Notes under the pieces: model-generated
What the model was told of the DNA's origin: nothing
Database searches by the model: none
The model's input: only the letters and a program-made list of their open reading frames with translations
NCBI GenBank assembly: GCA_964393105.1
Contig: CAYMSM010000036.1
Span: forward strand, 1-64,000
Length of the DNA: 64,000 nucleotides
From: CALMEC01 sp964393105
GTDB taxonomy: Bacteria; Actinomycetota; Thermoleophilia; Miltoncostaeales; Miltoncostaeaceae
Reading direction: 5' to 3'
Shown: piece after piece, positions 26,096-33,520 of the stretch
Layout: every line of letters begins with the position of its first letter
How positions within the stretch are numbered: the stretch's first letter is position 1
Made by a program: the position numbers and the translations under genes

Positions 26096-27067
26096 TCAGG
26101 ACTCTCGCTCGACCCGTGTGACCTCTCCGGCGCCGGCGACGACCTCGCCCGCGGCGGTCATCACCCGCAGCCGGCCCTGCTCGTCCAGGCCGCCCGCCGT
26201 CCCTGACGTCTCGCGATCGCCGATCTGGATGGTGATGCCCGATCCCTGCAGCAGATCGCGCTCGGCGAATGCGGCGAGGGTCGCCGCCGGCCCGTCGGCG
26301 AGCCATTCGGCGTAGCGGCGGCTCAGGTTCGTCAGCACGGCCACCAGCACCTGCGCCCGTGGTGGCGGTGTCCCGGCGTCCCCGAGCGCGCCGGCCTGCC
26401 ACCGCCCGTCACCGAGTTGCGGCACGCCACGGACGTTGATCCCGATCCCGACGACCACCCACGCCACGCCGGCCTCGTCGGCGGCGAGCTCGCAGAGGAT
26501 GCCGCACACCTTGCGTCCGCCGATGACGATGTCGTTGGGCCAGACGATTCCGGCCCCGTCACCCAGTGCTTCGGCCACGGACACCGCGGCGACGATTGGC
26601 AGCACCCCCACATCAGCGGCCGGGACGGGTGGCCGAAGAACCACCGAGCACAACACCGCGTCGCCTGGCTCCGATCGCCACTCGCGCCCTCGCCGTCCGC
26701 GGCCTCCGGCCTGGAAGTCCGTGCCGATGACGAGGCCTTGCGGGGCGCCCGCGCGTGCACGAGCCGCCGCGTCGTCGTTGGTCGAATCCGTCGCCGGGCT
26801 CCACCGCACCGGGCCTGCGATCGGCGGGGTCAACTGGGCCTCCACGAGTCGCGCCACGATCGGATCGGCGTGGCGGCTGATCCGGTAGCCTTCGTGGACG
26901 CCGTCGATCGCGACGCCCTGGCGCCGGAGTGTCTCGACATGCCGGTGAATCGCGGCTCGTGAGCATCCGAGCTGGTCTGCGATCGCCTGGCCCGAGATGC
27001 CGTCGTCGCCTGCGCTCACCAACGCTTCGAGGACCTGCTCGCGGCGCTCGTCGGCATCGGTGCTCAC
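26096..27067 (-). CDS. birA: Bifunctional biotin-protein ligase / biotin operon repressor
   Basis: A 323-aa group II BirA. N-terminal winged HTH (ISGQAIADQLGCSRAAIHRHVETLRRQG) precedes the ligase core with STNDDAAARARAG, the biotinyl-AMP loop GGRGRRGREW, and IVWPNDIVIGGRKVCGIL; the C-terminal SH3-like domain closes the chain. It charges biotin carboxylases and, with its HTH, probably represses the divergent biotin-uptake operon. ATG start; 142 bp separate it from bioY. Confidence 0.94.
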   Translation of the reverse strand: MSTDADERREQVLEALVSAGDDGISGQAIADQLGCSRAAIHRHVETLRRQGVAIDGVHEGYRISRHADPIVARLVEAQLTPPIAGPVRWSPATDSTNDDAAARARAGAPQGLVIGTDFQAGGRGRRGREWRSEPGDAVLCSVVLRPPVPAADVGVLPIVAAVSVAEALGDGAGIVWPNDIVIGGRKVCGILCELAADEAGVAWVVVGIGINVRGVPQLGDGRWQAGALGDAGTPPPRAQVLVAVLTNLSRRYAEWLADGPAATLAAFAERDLLQGSGITIQIGDRETSGTAGGLDEQGRLRVMTAAGEVVAGAGEVTRVERES

Positions 27068-27091
27068 CAGCGGTTCCGTCGGGTCGTCACG

Positions 27092-27128
27092 GGTCTACCG
27101 TACAGGCCGTGACGACATTCGGTACAGT
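27092..27128. promoter_or_regulatory. Candidate control sites between birA and bioY
   Basis: CCGTACAG (27098-27105) recurs as CGGTACAG (27120-27127) 22 bp away, i.e. two helical turns. TACAGT at 27123-27128 could be a -10 box. A classical BirA box (inverted repeat with ~15-bp spacer) is not evident, so assignment to BirA is tentative. Confidence 0.3.
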
Positions 27129-27209
27129 CGCGCATCCGTGAGCGTCTGACGCAGGGGAGGCACGAATGGAGCGGGTTGTGGGGTATCACCGAGTGTGGGG
27201 ACCCGAAGC

Positions 27210-27788
27210 ATGAGCGGGCCACGGATTGCGCGCATCGCCGTGTTCGCAGCGCTCGTCGCGGTGCTCGGGCTCACGCCTGCGATCAGCGTCCCTGGCATCT
27301 CGGTCCCCATCACCGCGCAGACCCTCGGAGTGATGATCGCGGGGCTGATGTTGGTGCCGCTCGAGGCGTTCCTGTCCGTGGCGCTCTTCGTCGGGCTCGT
27401 CGCCGCCGGCCTGCCGCTGTTGTCCGGCGGGCGTGGCGGACTCGGCGTGTTCAGCGGCCCGAGCGCCGGGTTCGTGCTGGGGTTCCCGGTTGCCGCAGCG
27501 GCGATTGCCATCATCATCGCCGCCATGCGACGCATGGGGGGTGACCGTACGCGGCCGCTTCAGCTGGCCACGCACTTCACAGCCGCGGTGCTCGGCGGCA
27601 TCGGCGTCCTGTACTGCATCGGCATTCCGATCGGTGCGCTGGTCGCGGACATCCCGTTCGGCACGTTCTTCCGGGGATCCATGAGCTTCGTGCCGGGTGA
27701 CCTGCTGAAGGCCGTGGCGGCCACGGTCGTCGCGACGTCGGCGTTCCGGGCCGCACCCTTCCTGCAGCCGCATCTCGCCAGAGCGTAG
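27210..27788 (+). CDS. bioY: Biotin ECF transporter substrate-binding component BioY
   Basis: A 192-aa membrane S-component that binds biotin. Features: VPGISVPITAQTLGVMIAGLML, GRGGLGVFSGPSAGFVLGF, and IPFGTFFRGSMSFVPGDLLKA, all typical of BioY, across six hydrophobic helices. The start at ATG 27210 (MSGPRIARIAVF) is preferred over GTG 27195 by homology. First gene of a six-gene operon; the ATPase and membrane partner are encoded three genes later. Confidence 0.94.
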   Translation: MSGPRIARIAVFAALVAVLGLTPAISVPGISVPITAQTLGVMIAGLMLVPLEAFLSVALFVGLVAAGLPLLSGGRGGLGVFSGPSAGFVLGFPVAAAAIAIIIAAMRRMGGDRTRPLQLATHFTAAVLGGIGVLYCIGIPIGALVADIPFGTFFRGSMSFVPGDLLKAVAATVVATSAFRAAPFLQPHLARA

Positions 27789-27791
27789 CGA

Positions 27792-29321
27792 GTGTTGGTC
27801 GGCGCCAGGGCGCTCGCGCCCGACCCGGCCCGGGCCGGGCGGGTGGCCCTGCGTGGATCGGGAGGCGCGATCTCCTACGCGGAGCTTCGAGATCAGGCCG
27901 GACGCGTCGCCCAGCACAGCGCGACATGGTCGGCGCACGATGACGAGCGGTCCCCGTTCGTCGCGATCCTTTCCGACTGGACTCCGCAGTTCGTCGCGTG
28001 TTTCCTGGGGCTGGCCTCGGCGGGATGGGCGGTGGGCGTGCTCGACCCCGCCTGGTCGGCGGACGAGCTGGCCGGCGCGTTTGCCCAGCTCAACCCGACG
28101 GCAGTGGTCGTCGGCGACGAGTGCCGTCCCGCCGCCGGCGCGCTGAACACGGGGCAATGGCGCGTGGCCGGCCACATCGATCCCGGCTGGACCGTCATGG
28201 CGCACGGAGACCCCCAGGCCAGGCGGACTGCTCCCAACGCCACACCGGAGGCTGCGTTCTATGTGGGCTTCACGTCGGGGAGCTCCGGCCGCCCGAAGGC
28301 GTTCATGCGCTCGCATCGCTCATGGTGGGAGAGCTTCGAGCGCTTCGACGATCTGTGTCCGCTCGATCCGGGCGGAACGGTGCTGGTCCCGGGTCCGCTC
28401 TCGAGCTCCCATTTCCTCTTCGGCACGCTCCACGCGCTCCACGCGGGGGCCACGGCAGAGTTCGTCACGTCGGCGGGGTATCCCGCCGAACGCATGGCCG
28501 ACCGCGTTGCGGGAACGCAGCGGCTGGCCGCTCTGTATGTCGTCCCGACGATGTTGGCGCAGCTCGCGAACGGCGCACCTGCCCTCTTGACCGACGGCCC
28601 TGAGTACATCTTCTGCGCCGGCGCCCGACTCGACAGAGCGGTGCGTGAGCATGCGCGCGAGCGGTTCCCGACGAGTCGCCTGGTCGAGTACTACGGGGCG
28701 TCGGAGCTGTCGTTCGTGGCGATCGATCGGGACGGCGACGGGACGCCGCCGGGATCGGTGGGCCGCGTGTTCCCCGGGGTCGAGGTCAGCATCCGCGATG
28801 ACCGCGACGAGGTCGTCGCACCCGGCGAGACCGGCGTCATCTTTGCGCGGAGTCCGCTTGTGTTCATGGGTTACCGCGGCCAGGCGCCCGAGTCAGGGGC
28901 ACGGGCGCTCGACGGTGGTTGGGTGAGCGTCGGTGACCGCGGTTCACTCGACGACGCCGGGTTCCTCTCCGTCGCCGGGCGCGGCTCGAGCCTGATCATC
29001 ACGGGCGGCGCGAACGTGCAGCCCGAGGAGGTCGAGGAGGTCCTGACAACGTGTGCCGGGGTCGCGGCGTGCGTCGTCGTTGGACTGCCGGACCCGACCT
29101 GGGGCGAGGTGGTGTGCGCGGCGCTGATCCCTGAGCCGCAAACCGAGCTGCGGCGCGCCGACCTGCGCCGTCACGTCGCCGGGTCACTCACTCGATACAA
29201 GCGCCCGCGCCGGTACGTGGCGCTCGAAGGTCCGCTCCCGATCGGGCGGACGGGCAAGGTCGATCGCCGGCGAGTGCGAGAGCTGGTGCTGGATGGCCGG
29301 TCGGTCCGGGAGATTCGGTGA
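27792..29321 (+). CDS. Acyl-CoA synthetase (AMP-forming) in the biotin operon
   Basis: A 509-aa ANL-superfamily ligase. It shows the ATP-binding loop FTSGSSGRPKAFMRSH, YYGASELSF, VGDRGSLDDAGFLSVAGRGS, and the C-terminal RTGKVDRRR bearing the catalytic lysine. It should activate a carboxylic acid to acyl-CoA. The same bioY-ligase-thiolase order occurs in Bacillus subtilis (yhfU-yhfT-yhfS), a BirA-controlled operon, which suggests a role in biotin or its precursor (for example pimelate) metabolism, but the substrate is unproven. GTG start 3 bp after bioY; GTGA overlap with the next gene. Confidence 0.88.
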   Translation: MLVGARALAPDPARAGRVALRGSGGAISYAELRDQAGRVAQHSATWSAHDDERSPFVAILSDWTPQFVACFLGLASAGWAVGVLDPAWSADELAGAFAQLNPTAVVVGDECRPAAGALNTGQWRVAGHIDPGWTVMAHGDPQARRTAPNATPEAAFYVGFTSGSSGRPKAFMRSHRSWWESFERFDDLCPLDPGGTVLVPGPLSSSHFLFGTLHALHAGATAEFVTSAGYPAERMADRVAGTQRLAALYVVPTMLAQLANGAPALLTDGPEYIFCAGARLDRAVREHARERFPTSRLVEYYGASELSFVAIDRDGDGTPPGSVGRVFPGVEVSIRDDRDEVVAPGETGVIFARSPLVFMGYRGQAPESGARALDGGWVSVGDRGSLDDAGFLSVAGRGSSLIITGGANVQPEEVEEVLTTCAGVAACVVVGLPDPTWGEVVCAALIPEPQTELRRADLRRHVAGSLTRYKRPRRYVALEGPLPIGRTGKVDRRRVRELVLDGRSVREIR

Positions 29322-30499
29322 GCATGGCCACGCGCCGTGGCGAGACCGCGCTGATCCTGGCGGGCCGGCGCACCCCGATCGCCCGCCTGGACGGCGAGCT
29401 TGCGTCCCTCGACGCCCAAGCCCTCGCCACAATCGTGGTTCGGGAGCTCGTCGCAGACGTCGGCGTCGCCCCGGACGCGGTCGCGGACGTGATCCTGGCG
29501 ACGGCCGCCGGGCCGGGCGGCAACCTGGCCCGGCGGGTTGCGCTCGATGCGGGCCTCGCCACGAGCGTGCCCGGATTGACGATCGACCGCCAGTGCGGCG
29601 GGGGGCTCGACGCGATCGTGCTGGCCTGCCGGCTGGTCGAGGCCGGGGCCGGTGATCTCTACATCGCCGGCGGCGTCGAGAGCGCGACGACCTCGCCTGT
29701 GCGCCATGACGCGTCGGCGGACGCGGGCGCCGGGGGGCGACGGTTCTTTCCCCGCAGGATGTTCGCCGGCGGCGGTCACGACGATCCCGGCATGGCCGAG
29801 TCGGCCGAGACGATCGCTGCGGAGTGGGGGATTCCAAGGGTGCGCCAGGACGCCTACGCGGCGCGAAGCCACCACCAAGCGGTTGCGGCTCGGGAGGCGG
29901 GCACGTTCGATCGCGAGATCGTGCCATGCGCGATCCAGACGGTCGATGGTCCCGGGGTCGTGGTCCAGGACTCCTGTCCGCGTGCCACGTTGACGGCGGA
30001 GCGCCTGGCACGGTTCCCAGCCATCGTCGCGGCAGGGGGCACCGTGACCGCAGGCAACGCGAGCCAGATCGCCGACGGCGCGGCGGCGGTCGTGGTCGCG
30101 TCGCAACGCATGGCAGAGGGGCTGGGTCGAGCCGGTCTGCGGCACATCGACAGCGCCACCACCGGGGTCGGCCCGCGCCTGTGTGGCATCGGCGGCGTCG
30201 CCGTCGTTCGGCTGTTGGGTGCGCGCAACCCCGGGTTGCGCCTCGACGGGCTCACGCAGGTGGCGTTCACCGAGGCGTTCGCCAGCCAGACACTCGCGAC
30301 GCTCGACGACCTGGGCCTCGACGAGACGCGCGTCAACCCGAACGGGGGCGCCATCGGCCTCGGCCACCCGTGGGGGGCATCAGGAGCGATCCAGGTCGTG
30401 CGCCTCGTGGCCGATCTGGCCGGCGACCCCTCGGCCAGTGGCCTGGCGCTGGCCGCGATCGCGGGCGGGATGGGCACTGCCGCGTGGTTCGCGGCGTGA
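29318..30499 (+). CDS. Thiolase-like protein with altered active site
   Basis: A 393-aa thiolase fold. The nucleophilic cysteine region DRQCGGGL and the NPNGGAIGLGHPWGASGA loop with the catalytic His are intact. However, the motif normally reading NEAFA is TEAFA, and the second catalytic cysteine (usually CxGGG) is replaced in AAIAGGMG by alanine. This should reduce or abolish normal Claisen chemistry while leaving acyl-enzyme formation possible. GTG at 29318 overlaps the ligase stop; ATG 29324 is an alternative. Counterpart of B. subtilis yhfS by position. Confidence 0.85.
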   Translation: MSMATRRGETALILAGRRTPIARLDGELASLDAQALATIVVRELVADVGVAPDAVADVILATAAGPGGNLARRVALDAGLATSVPGLTIDRQCGGGLDAIVLACRLVEAGAGDLYIAGGVESATTSPVRHDASADAGAGGRRFFPRRMFAGGGHDDPGMAESAETIAAEWGIPRVRQDAYAARSHHQAVAAREAGTFDREIVPCAIQTVDGPGVVVQDSCPRATLTAERLARFPAIVAAGGTVTAGNASQIADGAAAVVVASQRMAEGLGRAGLRHIDSATTGVGPRLCGIGGVAVVRLLGARNPGLRLDGLTQVAFTEAFASQTLATLDDLGLDETRVNPNGGAIGLGHPWGASGAIQVVRLVADLAGDPSASGLALAAIAGGMGTAAWFAA

Positions 30500-31179
30500 T
30501 CACGTTTATCGACGTCGCGGTCGTCGTCACCGACGGGACCGTCCTGCTGCACGACGTCACCGTGTCGCTGACCCAGCGTCGAGTGGCGATCATCGGCTCG
30601 AATGGCTCAGGCAAGACGACTCTGGCGCGCACGATCAACGGGCTGACCCTGCCGACCCGCGGCACGGTGACGGTGGACGGCATCGACACCGCACACGACC
30701 GGCGCGGGGTGCAGCGCCGCGTGGGGTTCGTGTTCCAGGACGCCGACAATCAGCTGGTGTACCCGACGCCGGTCGAGGACATCGCGCTCGGTCTCCGCGC
30801 ACACGGGCTTGGCAAACGCGCGGCCAACGACGCGGCCATGGACGTGCTGCGGCTGGTCTCGCTCGAACACAAGGCCGACCAGGCGATCCACACGTTGAGT
30901 GGGGGCGAGAAGCACCTGGTCGCCTTGTGCGCGGTGCTGGCGCTCGAGCCGACCTGGATCGTCATCGACGAGCCTACGACGACACTCGACCTCGTCAACC
31001 GACGCCGGGTGATCGACGTACTGACGAGCCTGGCTCAACACCTGGTCATCGTGTCGCACGACCTGGACCTGGTCAGGCAGCTCGACCGCGTGCTGCTGAT
31101 CGACAAAGGGACGATCGTGGCCGACGGGCCGCCGGCGGCGGTGACGACCGCGTACCTCGATCTGGTCGGGGCCGGGTGA
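30496..31179 (+). CDS. bioM: ECF transporter ATPase (BioM/CbiO type)
   Basis: A 227-aa ABC ATPase: Walker A IIGSNGSGKTTLARTING, Q-loop FVFQDADNQLV, signature LSGGEKHLVALC, Walker B WIVIDEPTTTLD and the switch His in IVSHDLDL. The signature LSGGE and Q-loop DADNQ are typical of CbiO-like ECF ATPases. With BioN and BioY it should drive biotin uptake. GTG start overlaps the thiolase stop (GTGA). A generic CbiO ATPase cannot be excluded, but bioY in the same operon makes BioM likely. Confidence 0.92.
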   Translation: MITFIDVAVVVTDGTVLLHDVTVSLTQRRVAIIGSNGSGKTTLARTINGLTLPTRGTVTVDGIDTAHDRRGVQRRVGFVFQDADNQLVYPTPVEDIALGLRAHGLGKRAANDAAMDVLRLVSLEHKADQAIHTLSGGEKHLVALCAVLALEPTWIVIDEPTTTLDLVNRRRVIDVLTSLAQHLVIVSHDLDLVRQLDRVLLIDKGTIVADGPPAAVTTAYLDLVGAG

Positions 31180-31847
31180 TGCGCAGACGCGACCGGCGGA
31201 CGACGCCAGAGGCGCTGTCGCTGTACTGGCCGGGTGATTCGTGGCTGCATCGCGCACCCGCCGGCGCGAAGCTGCTGGGGCTGCTCGTCGGTGCCACCGT
31301 GGTGGTGGCGGTCAACCGCCCCGCGGTGTCGGGGACGGTGCTGTTCGTGGCCGTTGTCGCGATTGCTGCCGCCGGCGTGCCCGTGTCGGTGCTGTGGCGG
31401 CAGGCCAGACCGCTCGTCGTCGTCATCGCGGTGTTGACGGCGTTCCAGGTGCTGATCGGCCGGCCGGAGGAGGGGCTCGTGGCCGCCACGCGTCTGCTGG
31501 CGGTGGCGGCACTGGCACTCGCCGTGACGCTGACCACCAGGTTCACCGCGCTGGTGGAGTGGCTCGAGCGCACTCTCCGTCGATGTCGGGTGGCCCCGGC
31601 CCGCGTGTTCCGCGTCGGCCTGACCGTGGGCCTGGCCCTGCGGAGCCTCGACCACCTCGGCGTTATCGCCCACCGCGTCCTGGATGCCCGCCGGGCGCGC
31701 GGGCTCGGTCGCAACCTGCGTGCGTTCGCCGTGCCCACGGTCGTCGCCGCCGCCCGGTTCGCCCACGGAGTGGGGGAGGCCCTCGAGGCCAGGGGCCTCG
31801 CCGATCCGGTGCCGGCACAATTCGAGCCGAGGGACGAGGCCGCATGA
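31179..31847 (+). CDS. bioN: ECF transporter transmembrane protein (BioN/CbiQ type)
   Basis: A 222-aa T-component with four to five membrane helices. Two cytosolic coupling motifs of the Ala-Arg-Gly type are visible: LDARRARGLG and ALEARGLAD; these dock to the ATPase. The N-terminal SLYWPGDSWLHRAPAGAKLLGLL is the usual CbiQ start. TGATG junction with bioM, ATGA overlap with the following gene. Confidence 0.92.
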   Translation: MRRRDRRTTPEALSLYWPGDSWLHRAPAGAKLLGLLVGATVVVAVNRPAVSGTVLFVAVVAIAAAGVPVSVLWRQARPLVVVIAVLTAFQVLIGRPEEGLVAATRLLAVAALALAVTLTTRFTALVEWLERTLRRCRVAPARVFRVGLTVGLALRSLDHLGVIAHRVLDARRARGLGRNLRAFAVPTVVAAARFAHGVGEALEARGLADPVPAQFEPRDEAA

Positions 31848-32233
31848 CGATGCATCCGTTTCGCCTCGTGGCCGAGCTCACGCGCTGCGGCGCCGAGGGC
31901 GCGGAGGCGCGGTGGCGGCCGACCGGGGGCGAACTCGGGACGGTGCCCAGGCCCCGCCCGCAACACGTTCCGAGCTCCCTCGTGCTGGAGGCGCTCGTCG
32001 AGTGCGCGGGGCTCCTTCTCCAGCACATCGATGGCACGCCATCCATGTATTGGCTTCTGAGTGGTGTCGACGCTGCCGACTTCGCGCCGACCGCGTGGGA
32101 CCACGAGATCGGGCTCACCTGTGCCTTGTTGCGGCGTTCCAGTCGTGCCGCGACGCTTACCGTCGAAGCGACGCACGACGGGCACGCCGTCTGCCACGCC
32201 CAGATCCTGATGGTGCGCGTCCCCGCCGTCTGA
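31844..32233 (+). CDS. Small hotdog-fold protein, FabZ/FabA-like
   Basis: A 129-aa protein. The central VPSSLVLEALVECAGLLLQH resembles the long helix of beta-hydroxyacyl-ACP dehydratase/thioesterase hotdog folds, surrounded by beta strands. The usual catalytic His-x-PG of FabZ is not evident. Last gene of the biotin operon (ATGA overlap with bioN), so it may act on the same acyl-thioester as the ligase and thiolase. Fold assignment is by pattern only. Confidence 0.6.
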   Translation: MTMHPFRLVAELTRCGAEGAEARWRPTGGELGTVPRPRPQHVPSSLVLEALVECAGLLLQHIDGTPSMYWLLSGVDAADFAPTAWDHEIGLTCALLRRSSRAATLTVEATHDGHAVCHAQILMVRVPAV

Positions 32234-32289
32234 TCGATCTCAACGATGCCGCCCGTCCGATCCGCCTCTCGGGGTCAAGGCGGGGTCAA

Positions 32290-32361
32290 GTGTGTCGTGA
32301 CGTCACAAGATTCACGCAAACATGTAACGATTGGCCGAAACGGACGGCGCCAAATGGCCGT
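32290..32361 (-). repeat. 70-78 bp intergenic element, copy 1
   Basis: Read on the minus strand it starts ACGGCCATTTGGC, continues with CGGCCAATCGTTACATG, and ends TGTGAC..CACGACACAC. It aligns over its length with elements at 44095-44168 and 57895-57972. It lies 6 bp past the stop of the broken lipoprotein gene, between convergent genes. Confidence 0.6.
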
Positions 32362-32366
32362 ATCGA

Positions 32367-32731
32367 CTACTTCGAGTCGTTGGCTGGCAAGAGCTTCGCC
32401 GTGAATCGCCTGGTGTGGATCTTGACGGCCATGCCGGTTGTGGGGCTTGTCGCCATGAGCGCGGTTCCGTCGAGCGTGAGGCTCCAGTCCCTCACCTTGG
32501 GTGCCGCGTGGGGCAGGTCGATGCAGACGGCGGTCTTGTTGACGGTGTCAAGGGCGTGGACGAACGCGTGATCGCCGAAGTAGGCGTCGTTCCATCGTCG
32601 CGGATGTTCAGGCCCACCTCCGCCGCGACGGGTGCCTTCGGGTTCGGGGTGCTCGGCGTGGTTTCGGTCCCTCCGCACCCGGCGAGGGTCGCCGCGACGA
32701 ACGCAGTAGCCAAGACGAGCTTGCGAGCCAT
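32367..32731 (-). pseudogene. Lipoprotein gene interrupted by a frameshift
   Basis: The 5' frame begins MARKLVLATAFVAATLAGCGG, a lipoprotein signal with lipobox LAGC, then a Thr/Pro-rich linker to GLNIRDDG. At about 32600 the reading shifts by one frame to WNDAYFGDHAFVHALDTVNK and runs to 32367, resembling the end of a beta-propeller-like surface protein. Joined, the product would be only ~120 aa, so an internal deletion is also likely. The downstream frame alone has no good start. Confidence 0.6.
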
Positions 32732-32809
32732 GGGACACCCTGGACGTGGAAGAAGCGATAACCCCTCTACGTCTCACACCCCGATTGCGTTTCCGGAGCC
32801 GGTGGCGGG

Positions 32810-33127
32810 TCAGCAGTCCGTCGCAACTGCGAGCGCGCGGCAGACCTCGATCATGCGGATGGCTGACAGCTGTGTGACGCGTTCCGTCAGGAATGCCTTG
32901 TCGGCGATGGTGACGTTATCGAGTGTTGCGACGCACTCGGTCGGCATGCCGTCAGCCGCCGATAAGGGTACCTCGGTTGGAATTCCACGGATGCGTCGCG
33001 TGATGGGTGCCACGAGGACCGTGCGAAGAATCGGGATCGCGGGGTTGCGCGTCAGTACGAGGACGGGACGCCGCTTGTCTGGCATCTCGGCCCACCATAT
33101 CTCGCCTCTCCGGGGGCCGCCGATCAC
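32810..33127 (-). CDS. Type II toxin, MazF/PemK-like endoribonuclease
   Basis: A 105-aa MazF-fold protein: GEIWWAEMPDKRRPVLVLTRN at the N-terminus with the conserved RRPVLV, TVLVAPITRRIRGIPTEVPL in the core, and DNVTIADKAFLTERVTQLS near the C-terminus. It is predicted to cleave mRNA at specific short sequences when not bound by antitoxin. The start overlaps the antitoxin stop by 4 bp. Confidence 0.9.
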   Translation of the reverse strand: MIGGPRRGEIWWAEMPDKRRPVLVLTRNPAIPILRTVLVAPITRRIRGIPTEVPLSAADGMPTECVATLDNVTIADKAFLTERVTQLSAIRMIEVCRALAVATDC

Positions 33128-33372
33128 CAGGGTTCATCGCTGATGAGCGCTCGCGTCGCCGCCGTTGCGAACGCGACCTCATCATCGGTCTGCGGCAGTC
33201 GCGTGTAACCGTCGATGATGCTGCGGTCGGTTTCGGAGCGCGCCTGGGCGCGCAGAAGTGCGTCGATTGCATTGCGAACCGCATCGGTCCGCGTCGAGAA
33301 GGTGCCGTCTGCGACAAGCGCGTCGATAGCAGCGAGTGTCTCATCGGCAAGGCGGAGCGCAATTGTCGTCAT
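33124..33372 (-). CDS. Ribbon-helix-helix antitoxin partner of MazF-like toxin
   Basis: An 82-aa protein: RHH DNA-binding N-terminus (TTIALRLADETLAAIDALV) and an acidic C-terminal region for toxin binding, ending ALISDEPW. The start was set at ATG 33372; the longer frame has no homology-like character. It should neutralise the toxin and autorepress through the dyad just upstream. Confidence 0.85.
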   Translation of the reverse strand: MTTIALRLADETLAAIDALVADGTFSTRTDAVRNAIDALLRAQARSETDRSIIDGYTRLPQTDDEVAFATAATRALISDEPW

Positions 33373-33379
33373 ACCGTGA

Positions 33380-33398
33380 GCATAACGTGCTGTCATAC
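33380..33398. promoter_or_regulatory. Imperfect dyad upstream of the toxin-antitoxin operon
   Basis: GCATAAC-GTGCT-GTCATAC matches its reverse complement at 5 of 7 positions per arm and lies 8 bp upstream of the antitoxin start. A TATGCT-like -10 box overlaps it. It is a likely autorepression site, by analogy with other RHH antitoxins. Confidence 0.4.
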
Positions 33399-33520
33399 AT
33401 CTGGCGTAACCCGGAAGCAAATGCGACATGCGACGACCTGACTGCGGGAGGACTGCAGCCGTAGTCGCGGATGCCGATACGGACGCGGCGGCGGCCGGCG
33501 CTGCGCGTTACTGTCCGACC

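Noticed and set aside
27068..27194. Classical BirA box between birA and bioY
   Set aside because: The only inverted arms found (TCTACC/GGTACA) are ~21 bp apart, not the ~15 bp expected, and match poorly; recorded only as candidate control sites.
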